NCBI GenBank assembly: GCA_963920665.1 | Contig: OY987271.1 | Location: 6,761,350 to 6,825,349 of the forward strand | Direction of reading: 5' to 3' | Length of the DNA stretch: 64,000 nt | Source of the DNA: Straminergon stramineum | Taxonomy: Eukaryota; Streptophyta; Bryopsida; Hypnales; Calliergonaceae | In this document: piece after piece, positions 1-11,019 of the stretch | Numbering within the stretch: the first letter of the stretch is position 1 | How the letters are laid out: each line of letters begins with the position of its first letter | Program-made: the position numbers and the translations under genes | The notes under the pieces: model-generated | Databases searched by the model: none | Told to the model about the DNA's origin: nothing | The model's input: only the letters and a program-made list of their open reading frames with translations

Positions 1-321
1 AAGGAATGCTGGATTCTCACAGTACTTCAAGTTGGCCTTATTGGTGTGCCGATTATAATGATGACGCCATGAAGGAAAAAACTTGCCGATGTGGCACCAC
101 TCGATGTAGTCTTCGCAAGTTTGTATTGTCCAAGGCTCTGGTTCTTCATTCCAACCCTTAAAAGCAAGGTGGGCTTCACTATTGAGCATGTGCAATCGCT
201 TCTGATGAATAGTGCCCCTACGCTTGCGATGTTTATCTTTGGTAGCCTTCCATAATGTCCCAGTGGTCTGTGCAGTAGCGGAGATAGGCAATGCCTTGGC
301 ATTGTTAACTCCAGTGGCCAT
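1..321 (-). CDS. Partial open frame at left edge, unrecognised
   Basis: An uninterrupted frame of 107 codons starts at an ATG on the minus strand (321-319) and runs off the left edge without a stop. It begins MATGVNNAKAL, has a basic stretch near residues 28-36 (KDKHRKRRG) and then a Trp/Cys/His-rich part containing KGWNEEPEPW and EDYIEWCHIGKFF. I do not recognise the family. The even composition and lack of stops suggest genuine coding DNA, perhaps an exon or a piece of a transposon protein. The shorter frame on the same strand at 27-302 is taken to be its shadow. No promoter or splice site was identified, and the C-terminus lies outside the window. Confidence 0.4.
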   Translation of the reverse strand, partial: MATGVNNAKALPISATAQTTGTLWKATKDKHRKRRGTIHQKRLHMLNSEAHLAFKGWNEEPEPWTIQTCEDYIEWCHIGKFFPSWRHHYNRHTNKANLKYCENPAFL

Positions 322-559
322 CAATGATTGTCGTGTCTAAGGCTCAAAAAACTCGTTTGGAAGTTTAGGTGGTCCACAACTAGTAAGGTAAGAAGGGTGG
401 ATGAATGTAATAAATAGTAAATAGTCAAGGTTCACGCATGTAGCCATTAAAGGATACAAGACAAGAAGCCTCAATGAAAGGTGCCCAAAAAGTCTTGGGT
501 GAGTGGATAAATAGGTGGGGCGAGCACGGGTGAGAGTTGGTCATGGGGTGCATGCAGGT

Positions 560-905
560 GGACAACCACCGGTTGAACCCGCGGTCTCCAAGGGGCGCGC
601 ACGGATCTCGGGGAGCGACTACGGGTCTGGTAGGGCGCATTTGGGTTTGAGGAGGCGATTGTGGGTCTAGGGGTGCGTGCGGGTCCTGGACGGGGCGACT
701 ATAGGTCCAAGGGTGCGTGTGGGTCTTTTTAGGGGGCGATTGCGGTTTTAGAGGCGCATACAGGTCCTCTGGGGGGGGGACTGCAGGTCTTTAGGGGCGC
801 GTGTAGGTGCCTTGGGAGGCGACTGCGGGTCTTTGGGGGCGCGTGCGGGTGCCTTGGGAGGCGATTGCAGGTCTTTTGGGGCGACCACAAGTAATTGTGG
901 GGCGT
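560..905. repeat. GC-rich minisatellite
   Basis: This stretch is a run of imperfect tandem copies, roughly 50-60 bases each, built from words such as GGCGACTGCGGGTCTT and GGGGCGCGTGCGGGTGCC. It is much richer in G than the flanking DNA. It creates several overlapping open frames that are repeat artefacts. The flanks at 322-559 and 906-1382 show nothing I can name. Confidence 0.75.
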
Positions 906-1382
906 TACTTCTCTTTGGGTTCTCACTTCATGTCTTTGCTTTGTAGTTTGTCACGTACTCCACACCCGCGGTCGCCTACCAGCCTGAATCTGAAGTCACC
1001 CAACCCATGGTCGCTCAAACCCAAGGTCACCCACACTGGCATGCGCCCCTTTAGGATGCTATGTGGAAGACACATGTTTGCCACATGGCATCCAGGTGGC
1101 CTCACGGGTAGGGTGAAATTTTTTTTAAAAGTCAAAGCTAAGTTTGACTCTATTAAACGAACAAGAGGGTCTACTTGACGTGTTAGACATCGTGTTTGTC
1201 GAGTTGTCGAACTGTCCGCCGGAACAACCCTGGGTAGTAATCCAGAAAAGAGAGAAAGAAGGCAAAGAGAGACCTTAAGTTGGTAGAACAGATAATCTTG
1301 GCTTGCAGCAACAGTCTAGAATCCCTTAGGACGATATTTCGAGTTAGTTTATATGTTTTGGTGTTGTAAATGGTATTTACTG

Positions 1383-4287
1383 CCCGCTACGCGTATGACA
1401 AGGTGCCCGGGAAAGAATATAAAAGGGCACCCCTTCTCCTCTCTCTCCCCCCCCCCCCCCTTTTTTGTGTAATTAGGTCTGTTGGGTCCAATTTGTGTTG
1501 GAAATTGTGGTACTTAGCCACAAACCTTGCAACGATGTTTTGGGGGCACTTTTTTGGCCATTGTTGTTGTTTTTGGAGCTTGCAAGGTCTTTTGTGGGGC
1601 CCTTGCCTTCTCTTTCGGTTGAGCGTGGTACTAACTCTTTTAAGCTTGAGCTTGGAAACTTTACTAACTTCCTAGGTTGCTAGAGGTTGTAGGTGCTTAC
1701 CTTCAAGAGGCCCATTTAGTCACTCCCCTTGTTTGTTCCGTGTATTAATTCTAGAGCAACCCTCCATATGACTGGCGATGCTACTTTAGGGGGCCTTTAG
1801 CTCAAGTTATTGATCCTACTAACCTGTGTTGTTAGGCTTGAGTATCCAAATCCTTTTTCGTGTCTTTTGTCTTTGTCCCTAACCATGGCGTATTATTCTT
1901 TGGTCGAAAGGCACGAGGATGTAAGGGTAGTAGGTCCCGCCCGTACATCAAAGCTTTGAACTCCATAAGATAAAAGAGTCCTCATGGTATGTGAGATGAG
2001 TGGGAGGACGGCAAAGCTTTGAATCCTCTAGGGGTGAAAAGTCTTAGCAATGTGTTAAAAGGGAAAACGACAACAAAGCTTTGGACCCCCTTGGAATGAA
2101 AAGTATTAGCAGTGCATTAAAACCACCTCACGGGAGAACTGTGGAATCACGTGGCCCCTCTCCCCACAAGGTTTAGTTCCCAAAACACAAGGGGAACAAA
2201 CCAAGGTTTAGGTCCCAAAAAAAACTAGAAACTAGAGACCAAGGTTAGTATAGGGGATAGGGAGTGATAACTAGAGTAGGGCCTTTGCCTATGGCTGCCT
2301 AATCCATCGCCCTTAGCCATAATATGGCCCTTAACCCCTTTTCCTTGTCCAAAACTTAGCGCAAGAAGGCAAAAAAGCAACCAGCCCACTCGACCCAATA
2401 GCCCAATAGTCAGCCCATACCCTAAGAAGGGAAAAGGGGCCAAGCCTAGGATTTCAGCAAAGAGGGGCGGGTCTGGGGTTTCTAGCAAAGAGGAGGGTCT
2501 GGGGGTATTGGAAGAAGGGCTGGTCAGGGTACCAGCAGAAGGGGCAAGGTTAAGGTATTGGGAAGGGGGTCACTTGGAATTTTGGCAAAGAGGGGGCACC
2601 TAAGGTTTCTACAGGAGAGGGGGTGGAATTTGGAGGTGTCTAGGATCAAAGGAGAGGGTTGTCATCCAAAGCTAAGGGAGAAAAGAAGAGGTCTACCACC
2701 CAAGAAACCTTGCTAAGCAACCATCGAGGCAACAAGCAAACGGACAAAAGAATGAGAAAAAGGCAAAGGGGAAGACAATTTGAAGGAGAGGAGTAGAAGT
2801 AGATAAGATAGGAGGGGAAATCCACAATCTATATTTAGACCCTTAGATTAGAAGTAGGTAATTACTCCAAGATTAAGTATGAGACATAAGTTTAGGATGT
2901 AAGAAGTAGGACGTAAGAAGTAACTCAACTTAGAGAAAGGTATGACTTGTACTTAAGATTATCTTAGTAGGAAGATCGGGGTTAGTTGGGCCACATTAGA
3001 GTATGGGAGGAAAGAAAAGAAGGGAGGAGGAAAGAAATAGAAGGGAAAAAATCGATAATTACCTCCTTGTACCAATTTATTTTATGATTAAAATGGTGGT
3101 TCGTTGTCTCATGGCACGAGAGTTCATGATGGAGGAGGTAGAGCTTCCGGTGGACGCAAACAACGATGCAAGTTCCAAGGTATGAGTTAACCCTTTCCAA
3201 CCCTCCCAAGGCCCCTAATCAGAGGCTAGTAGTGTGGGCCGAGGCCTACCCCTAGGTCAGACCCTTAGGACTATAGTTTAAGTCATTTCCAGGGACATAA
3301 GCTTAGAGAAGAAGGTCGTGGCTTTTCAAAACCCTAAAGCATACTCGAATCGGGTGAAAATTGAGAAAGTTATTGCCAAATGAAGTTTAGGATCAAATTG
3401 GATGAAGAATAGCTAAACTCTGACTTAGACAGGGAATTAAACACATTAGGAGGAGGTTCCCAAATAGGGTCCAGGGCCGAAGAGAAAAGTCAATTCCAAG
3501 TTGTAGTTTAGGAGAAATTAGAGGATGAAGTTTGGGTAAGGCTAGGATGAAAATTTAGTAGAAATCTCTGATCAAAGTCCAACTCCAGATCTGGGTAGGG
3601 GCAATCTTTATGAACCATTCCCTAAAATTTCGGATCTTTCTGAATTGGGGAACTAGGTGTAATAAGTGGATGAAGTTTGAAGAACCGAGTAGCGGTCAAA
3701 CTTATCCACCCATAACTTTGGCTAGGAAGATCGGATAAGGTCGAGTCTTATATTTTTAGAAATGGCACGAGATGAACTAGAGGGTTTCTAGGATAGTTTT
3801 GCCCTCGGATGGGTCCCATCCAAATCATCCAGCAAGCCCTCCATCTGATCAGCCCAAAACATTGGAAGTAGTTTAACCCCTCAAGGCCCAAAGAGCTTCT
3901 TTTGAGCCTTTGACCTGTTCAACAGGTCAAAGTTGTAACTTGATTTTCCTACATTCCCAGAAGTATATCTAAGTGAATTTCATATTCTGATGTACATGTT
4001 GAATGGGGAAGTTCAAAAATACAATTGACATTATGTAATAAGCTTGATGTAAAATGCACACTGCCAATCAAAGTTCAAACTTGAGAAAAAGTACATAAAT
4101 TGCTTGGGCCTTGAGGGGTTAAGCGAATCTTGCAATTGGAGGTCATTTAGGCACTTAGTAAAAAGATTCATTGCTTGAAAGGCACAGTGGACCACGCTTA
4201 GACTCCCAAAAGTAGGAGTCACTTAGTCAAAACCCAGAACCTGGTTGTGTTCGCAAATTACCAAAGGTGGGTAATTTGGCACTGACA
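1383..4287 (+). mobile_element. 5'-truncated copy C of the long-LTR family
   Basis: This segment aligns by eye with most of the solo LTR at 34313-38303. Shared landmarks, in order, are the GTGCCCGGGAAAG box and TATA box, the GGTCTGTTGGGTCCAATTT stretch, three AAGCTTTGAACC-type tandem units (about 1950-2130), and a common 3' end in which AGTAGGAGTCACTTAGTC precedes a terminal TGACA. The first roughly 1.2 kb of the LTR is absent, so the left boundary is approximate. It abuts an integrase coding frame at 4292. No long protein is encoded. The copy has diverged clearly from A and B, which implies an old insertion. Confidence 0.75.
1418..1424 (+). promoter_or_regulatory. TATA box of LTR copy C
   Basis: TATAAAA follows a GTGCCCGGGAAAGAA box. 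The same arrangement recurs in LTR copies A (35581-35587) and B (40907-40913). It is probably the Pol II promoter of the retroelement; this is inferred from conservation and position. Confidence 0.55.
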
Positions 4288-4291
4288 CCAA

Positions 4292-5176
4292 GGGCATGAG
4301 TTTCTTGGTGAATTTCAAGCCTTATGTGAACAAGAAATGATTGATCACCACACTACTTCGAGAGATCACCCTAACACGGATGGATTGGCGGAACGTATAG
4401 TACAAATTGTCAGAAGGGGACTTCGGAAGTATAGTTTGAAGAAGGGACATCATGGAGATTGGGACTTATAATTATCATGGATAGCCATGGGCTATCAGAT
4501 TAGTAAGCAAGCGTCTCTGGCTTCCTTTTCACCCTATTATTTATTGGTTGGGCGCCATCTAATTTTACCAATGGTTATCAAACAAGATGCGAACAAGATA
4601 TTGGATAACATAGATGATCCTAACACGTGGGCACACGTTTGTAAACAACATGCGGATCTATACAAGAAGGTGATGCCAATGGCTTTTCAGAACCTTTCTA
4701 TTGCGCAACATAGAGACACCCTTCATTATGCCATGATACAAGGAGGGGGCTATCGACCTTAGGTGCGACGTTTTCTGCAAGGCGATTACATCTCTTTGTA
4801 GCAGATAGCGCCCACCACACTCGATATGACTACAGGGCATATTATTCTATGAGTATGTGAGGTGCTCAAGTCAAGAGTATTGCTCTTGGAGGGTTGTGAT
4901 GGCAAGATTTGGAAAGATCACATGCGCAATTGTGCGCTATGTCACTTGCCTCACATTGATGGCATAATTGATACTAGTAATTCACAAATTTCAATTGGCT
5001 TGAAATGTGTGTTGTGTGGCAATGCCAAGTGCTCAGCCACCATGGTCTTGTGCGATATTTGTTCCACTGGATGGCACACGGATTGTTTGACTCCGTTGTT
5101 GCAAGAAATTCTAGCGGATCAGTGGGTTTGTCCCAAATGTGTGTCGAGGCATGGCCAAGCATCTTCATCTTCGTAG
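4292..5176 (+). pseudogene. Ty3/gypsy integrase C-terminal part with PHD-like finger
   Basis: One reading frame, interrupted by in-frame stops at 4469 (TAA), 4760 (TAG), 4799 (TAG) and 4850 (TGA), encodes the end of a retroelement polyprotein. The integrase core signature SRDHPNTDGLAER near the start is typical of Ty3/gypsy elements and includes the end of the catalytic core. A GDYISL stretch lies about 165 codons in, and the integrase tail ends with KIWKDHMRNC. The last 70 or so codons carry CVLCG, VLCDIC, GWHTDC and WVCPKC, a Cys4-His-Cys3 pattern as in PHD fingers, where chromoviruses often have a chromodomain. Protease, reverse transcriptase and RNase H are not present: LTR copy C lies directly upstream. 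R-to-C changes and stop codons fit C-to-T decay. The element is inactive. Confidence 0.8.
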
Positions 5177-6173
5177 GGTTTTCTATTGGATACTCGTTGG
5201 TTCTTCGAAGAAGGCCATTGAGTTCGCCAATGTAAAAGGGGCTTCAACACTAGTGAAAGGGGCGAGTAAAGGAGTGGTTGTAAAACCACTTACTACACCT
5301 AGTGTACTTGTATGTTATGGATGTTTATTTTCTTTGCTATGCTATGGATGTTTCCAATGTTTAGTGCTTGTTGTGATAGGATGTTTTTGCATTTCTATCA
5401 TTGTTGGCAAAGTTGTACTGTGATTGTGACATGCGTCACAAGTCACGAGGCGTTTTCCCTATGACCATGGTATCCACCGTTAGTCAAGAGCTATTGAGTC
5501 TTGGTGTGGTTAGATTGCTAGCCAATTATAGGGCTCACTGTTGACTTATGGCACACTCTCTCATGTTGGCATGATGTGATCTTAGCATGATGTGTTTGTG
5601 CACGACACAAGCATCGAGCTGAGGTCATGAGCGTGCGGACATTAGATCAAGGTTTCAAGCCTAACAAACATTGAGTTGAGGTCACAAACCACAATATCAA
5701 ACTCAATCATGAGCATATGAGTATCAAATTGCTAGGAACAAGCCTTTAGGTTAGGATTTGAGGGCATGAGCAATGGTTGGGGTTTGAGAGGGTTGAGCTT
5801 AAGCTAAGGTTGGATAAAGAGTTTGGGCAACTAGAATGTAAAAAATCATCACCAAAGAAGTGAAAAGAGAGAAGTGAACATTGAGTTGGAGATATAAGCA
5901 TTCGAATACAAGAGGTAGAAGTTGCAAGTGTAGTTGAATCATAAGTAGGGGATAAATTGATTCCTTAATAGAGGTTTGACTATTGATTAAACAAGTTTAT
6001 TATATTCCAAAATTCGTAGTTGACTAGACTAGATATTTTAATTAGATTCTTAGTAGAATTGATGAGGCCCATGCCTTTCTCTAAAAATACATTAGAGGAG
6101 AATTCAAGCTTGTAGAGGGCTACAAGTTCTCGAACTACAAGAAACGTGGGAATTGCACTATAGCAGAAGTCTA
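5177..6173. other. Probable 3' remnant of the gypsy element; no gene seen
   Basis: No convincing gene is present. The sequence directly follows the integrase frame and may include a decayed 3' untranslated region or LTR, but I found no terminal TG..CA pair or target duplication to prove it. Confidence 0.3.
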
Positions 6174-6196
6174 ATGTGGCCAAACTTTGGCCACAT
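6174..6196. repeat. Perfect 23-bp palindrome
   Basis: ATGTGGCCAAA and TTTGGCCACAT are perfect inverted arms of 11 bases around a single C. A second hairpin lies 230 bases downstream. The pair may mark the ends of a small element, which is inference. Confidence 0.85.
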
Positions 6197-6426
6197 CATT
6201 TTTTTCATAAATTAAAAAAAATTCTAAATCCTTTTTGCAATTTATGAACAATTGTTTTGTTTTGTTTTGTTTGTGTGTGTGTTTGTTTGTTTGTTTGTTG
6301 ATTGTTTTTAAATTTAAATTTATTATGACTATGGATCTAAAATACATATTTCTAAACTTTCATGGTATTCTTCCAATGACAATAATAATTGGAAGTATGA
6401 ACAATTAAACATATAAATACACTCCA
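6197..6426. repeat. AT-rich spacer with TTTG-type microsatellite
   Basis: The spacer between the two hairpins contains a simple run of TTTTG, TG and TTTG units around 6247-6300. No gene is seen. Confidence 0.6.
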
Positions 6427-6446
6427 TGGTCATAGGGCTATGACCA
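6427..6446. repeat. Short perfect inverted repeat
   Basis: TGGTCATAG and CTATGACCA form a hairpin with a GG loop, followed at once by TTTGTGGCCA, which echoes the palindrome at 6174. Confidence 0.75.
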
Positions 6447-6549
6447 AATTTGTGGCCATAGGTCCCCAAAATTTATTGTAAATAATAAACTTTTACATTT
6501 CTTACATTTTTTCCTAAAAATGAAGGGATCTACCATTGCAAGGACCTTG

Positions 6550-6786
6550 TACCATAGATTTTGAGTTTCATTATTGTGTTGCAACATTTGAAGGACCTTA
6601 CAAGATTTTGCATGTATGTGGCCCTTAAGGATAAAATTGGGAACCACCAAGCTCCTAGGGTAGGTTAACCCATTACCATTGTAAGGACTTTGTATCATAG
6701 ATTTTTATTTTTAAAATTTTAAACGTATCGTAGATTTTTTTGAGTTTCTTTATTGTGTTGCAACATTTGAAGGACCTTGAAAAGAA
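6550..6786 (+). repeat. Pair of direct repeats of about 60 bp
   Basis: About 60 bases (ATAGATTTTGAGTTTC through TTTGAAGGACCTT) at about 6550-6603 recur at about 6727-6780 with few differences. The spacing is close to 177 bases. No gene is present. Confidence 0.7.
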
Positions 6787-7089
6787 CCACTTTTTCCAAT
6801 CGTACACCCCCTTTCTCGAGTGACCATCCATCCAAATACCCGTGCAACAAAATACCGGTATGCCCCAGGCATCTGCCGACCGAACTGAAGGCAGGCATTT
6901 CACCTGATGCTCCTTTTCGTTGGAGATAAAACGGTGCAGAGCTCTTGAATGGTCGCTGCATTATTGCGACTAGGCAGCCATGAAACACTGAACCCACTGA
7001 GTGCTCAGGTGGCGTGCAACAACTGAAGCAGGAGAACCGGGTGAACGAGAGAGATCGCGCAGGTAATTTCACCAGGGAACTGCTCGCTT

Positions 7090-8084
7090 TAGCTTAGTAG
7101 ATTAGTGAGTGGGGAGTGCCCGTGGGGACTGGGGAGTGAGTGCAAACTAAAGGCCGGGGAGAATAGTAACTTAACGCGGCGTGCGGGATCTGGGCGCTTA
7201 AGAACCCTCTCACTGCTCCTGGGACCTTTGTATCTTTGCTCAGCAGGCAGGCTGTTTCTGTTGTGGAGCTCCAGATCCCCGTTTGTTCTCCTGTCCTCTC
7301 CCCAGGTACCCCACGTTCCTGCCCCTTCCTGCTTCATTTGTCTGTCTGTCTGTCTGTCGATTTGTTGGTTTGCATGTTGCTGCTGGTGGTTGCGGGAAGC
7401 GCAGTGGTGGGTGGCATTTGCATTGGGGTTTTGGGGTTTCTTTTCGGTGCTTGGGGTTTTAGATCTGGGTGCTGCGCTGCGCTGCTGGATAGGACTGGCG
7501 CTCGAGGGGTTTGCGAGTGTCGCCGGTGCTGGTCCGAAATTTGTCAGGCCGTGGCCCGGTTTTCTGTGCTTTGGTTGGGGAGGAGAGCGTGGGCGGGGTT
7601 TCCTGCCGTTTTCTGTGAATGGGTTGTGGGTTTTTTTGTTTCGTGATATTCGTACGTCCGCGTGGATGCAATGGCGTCTTCTTTGGGGTCAGATCTGGAT
7701 CCGCGTTTAGTATGAGAGACATGGGATAGCGGCGAGTTGGTCTGAATGTGCTGCCTGTCGACAAGGACGATCTGTGTTCTCGGTTTCTTGATGGGAAATT
7801 TCATCTGCAATAGCCGTGGCCTTGTGTCTTGGGAGTCGGCATGCTCTCTGTCTTCGTGGGAGTGTAGCTTGGGGAGGCATTTGGTTGCGTTCGGCATTTC
7901 ATTTTTTGGGGGGGTGGGGGGTGGGTAATGTTGGATGGATCTTGCTGTTCCTCAGGGAAGGTTGGAGCCTGTGATGTACATCTGCATTGCGTTTCCAAGG
8001 CTTCGTGCGGTGCATTGTGTGTGACGAGTTTTTATTTTCTGTTGTCGTGCAGACCCCCTTGGTGAGCAGCAGCCAGCGATCATC
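7090..8084 (+). promoter_or_regulatory. Leader and probable 5'-UTR intron of the methionine synthase gene
   Basis: GC content rises sharply here relative to the AT-rich upstream DNA. A strong splice acceptor (TTGTCGTGCAG, ending at 8052) lies 32 bases before the start codon. A possible donor is CCCAG/GTACCC at 7305/7306, giving a leader intron of about 750 bases. The upstream exon, promoter and transcription start (probably between 6900 and 7300) cannot be fixed; no clear TATA box was seen. A TGTC microsatellite lies at about 7339-7358. Leader introns are common in highly expressed plant genes, but the donor choice is inference. Confidence 0.5.
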
Positions 8085-11019
8085 ATGGCTTCCCACGTGG
8101 TCGGCTACCCGCGCATGGGCCCCAAGAGGGAGCTGAAGTTCGCTCTGGAGTCGATGTGGGATGGCAAGACGCAGGCGTCCGATTTGGAGAAGGTGGCGCA
8201 GGATCTTCGTGCGTCGATCTGGAAGCAGATGTCGGAGGCGGGAGTGAGCATGATCCCCAGCAACACGTTTTCTTACTACGACCAGGTGTTGGACACGACG
8301 GCGATGGTGGGTGCGGTGCCGTCCCGTTACGAGTGGACCGGCGGAGAGATCGGTCACGATGTGTACTTCTCGATGGCGCGCGGCAACAAGACGAAGCCCG
8401 CCATGGAGATGACCAAGTGGTTCGACACCAACTAGTGAGTGGTCCTTCTCCCGGATGGTGATTTGGAGTCTGTGCGTGGATCTGTGTGGACCGGTGAGAA
8501 CTTGTCTGACGTCGTTTGGTTTGTGCATGCAGCCACTACATCGTGCCCGAGTTGAGCTCTGAGACGAAGTTCGTGTACTCTTCCCGCAAGGCCGTGAGCG
8601 AGTACAAGGAAGCGAAGGCGGTAGGTGTCCTGCATTGTGGGTAGACTGTTGGATTTGCGTGATCGCCTTTCAAGAGTAGTGTCGCTGACCTTGTGTGCGT
8701 GTGTTGCAGCTCGGCATTGATACGGTTCCCGTGCTGGTCGGTCCGGTGACGTACTTGCTTCTGTCGAAGGGTGACAAGACCGCCCCGAAGTCGTTCAACA
8801 CGCTGTCCCTTCTGGATGCGATCCTGCCCATCTACAAGTGAGTTTCTTCGTGTGCGTGTATATTTGTCTGCATTGCCGCGTGCGTCCCCGGTGCGAGGCT
8901 TGATGGTCTTATTTATTTTGTCATTTTTTGTTCAGGGCCGTGATCACCGAGTTGAAGGAAGCCGGTGCGTCGTGGATCCAGCTGGACGAGCCGAAGCTGG
9001 TGATGGACTTGGAAGCGTCTCAGTACGAGGCTTTCAAGACGGCTTACGCCGCTCTGGGCGAGGTTTCCGGCGTGAAGCTGTTGGTGGAGACGTACTTCAC
9101 GGACTTGCCCGCGGAGGCGTACAAGTACGCGTTTTGTTTTATTCTTGGCGCGATGGTTTTGTTTTCGGCCCGGATCCGTGAGTGGCTTTGGCAATGCGGT
9201 CGTGTTCCCTTGATCTGCGAGTGTGTCTGTTGGTTGAATGTGGTTGTTTTTTGCGGTTCATGTCAGGACTTTGAGCGGTCTGCCGATCGCCGGTTTCGGC
9301 GTGGACCTTGTGCGTGGGTCGAAGACGTTGGGCCTGATCAAGGAGCACGGTCTGCCTGCCGGCAAGACTCTGTTCGCCGGCGTGGTGGACGGTCGCAACA
9401 TCTGGGCGAACGACTTGGCGTCTTCCGTGTCCGTGGTGGAGGGTCTTCAGGCGCAGCTGGGCAAGGAGAACGTGGTGGTGTCGACGTCTTGCTCCCTGCT
9501 GCACTCGGCCGTGGACCTGAAGAACGAGACGAAGCTGGACGCGGAGCTGAAGTCTTGGCTGGCTTTCGCCGCGCAGAAGTTGCACGAGGTTGTGGCGATC
9601 GCGCAGGCTTTGGGCGGTGAGAAGGACGAGGCTTTTTTCTCTGCGAACGCTTCGGCTCAGGTTTCCCGCAAGAACTCTCCGCGCGTGCACAACCAGTCCG
9701 TGAAGGCCGCGGCCGCGGCTCTCGCCGGTTCGGAGCACCGTCGCGCGACGCCCGTGTCGACCCGTTTGGAGGAGCAGCAGAAGCACCTGAACCTTCCTAT
9801 TTTGCCTACGACGACGATCGGTTCGTTCCCCCAGACGCCTGAGCTTCGTCGCGTTCGCCGCGAGGTGAAGAGCAAGAAGATCTCGGAGGCGGACTACGAC
9901 AAGGCGATCAAGGCCGAGATCGACAGCGTGGTGAAGCTGCAGGAGGAGCTGGACATCGACGTGCTGGTGCACGGCGAGCCCGAGCGTAACGACATGGTGG
10001 AGTACTTCGGCGAGCAGCTGGACGGTTTCTGTTTTTCTGCGAACGGTTGGGTGCAGTCTTACGGTTCCCGTTGCGTGAAGCCCCCGATCATTTTCGGCGA
10101 CGTGAGCCGTCCGAAGGCGATGACTGTGTACTGGTCGACTTACGCGCAGAGCGTGACGAAGCGTCCGATGAAGGGCATGTTGACGGGTCCCGTGACTTGC
10201 CTGAACTGGTCTTTCGTGAGGAACGACCAGGCCCGTTCCGAGACTTGCTACCAGATCGCGCTGGCGCTGAAGGACGAGGTGGAGGACCTGGAGCGTGCGG
10301 GGATCACCGTGATCCAGATGGACGAGGCTGCGCTGCGCGAGGGTCTGCCTTTGCGCAAGTCGGAGCACGCGGACTACCTGCACTGGGCGGTGCACGGTTT
10401 CCGCATCACGACTTGCGGCGTGAAGGACACGACGCAGATCCACACGCACATGTGCTACTCGAACTTCAACGACATCATCCACAGCATCATCGACATGGAC
10501 GCGGACGTGATCACGATCGAGAACTCTCGTTCGGACGAGAAGCTTCTTTCTGTGTTCCGCGAGGGCGTGCACTACGGCGCGGGCATCGGTCCCGGCGTGT
10601 ACGACATCCACTCCCCCCGCATCCCGCCCACGGAGGAGATGGCCGACCGCGCCCGCAAGGTGCCTTTCCGATCTGCTTTTGACTTTGTCCGTCGTGTTCC
10701 TCAGTTGCGTTGCTCCAATTTTGAGTTGCGCGTGGTCGTTTGGTTTGCGGGTTTTTGTGACGAGCTTTCGTTGCTTTTGTCGACGTCCTGTTTTGGTCTC
10801 TGTTTGTGAGGGGTCTGCCGTGGTCGTCCTGGTTTTGCAATGCGTGCTGACGTGTGTGTGTCGGACGCCTTTTTTCAGATGTTGGCGGTGTTGGAGTCTA
10901 AGGTTCTTTGGATCAACCCCGACTGCGGTCTGAAGACGAGGAAGTACGGCGAGGTGGTTCCTGCTCTGACGAACATGGTGAACGCCGCCAAGCAACTGCG
11001 CGCGGAGCTGGCCAAGTAG
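8085..11019 (+). CDS. METE: Cobalamin-independent methionine synthase (MetE type)
   Basis: The enzyme transfers a methyl group from 5-methyltetrahydrofolate (polyglutamate) to homocysteine, making methionine for protein synthesis and the S-adenosylmethionine cycle; in plants it is mostly cytosolic. Coding exons are 8085-8434, 8533-8620, 8710-8837, 8936-9124, 9267-10659 and 10879-11019, all with GT..AG introns. They join to 2,289 bases, 762 residues, close to the usual plant length of about 765. The N-terminal barrel opens with [13 protein letters not shown]. The C-terminal catalytic barrel starts near [10 protein letters not shown] and carries the zinc ligands: His and Cys of THMCYSN, Glu of TIENSRS and Cys of NPDCGLKTR. 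No transit peptide is evident. Exons are unusually GC-rich at third positions. The stop is TAG, placed where relatives end. The gene looks intact and functional. Confidence 0.97.

Noticed and set aside
7105..7928. Several long frames before the methionine synthase start codon
   Set aside because: They lie in the GC-rich leader and probable 5'-UTR intron, overlap on both strands and show no conserved motif.
9139..10995. Long open frame of about 618 codons on the minus strand across the methionine synthase gene
   Set aside because: It is the antisense shadow of GC-rich coding exons: Arg/His/Leu-heavy composition, no motifs, and it crosses the introns of the real gene.
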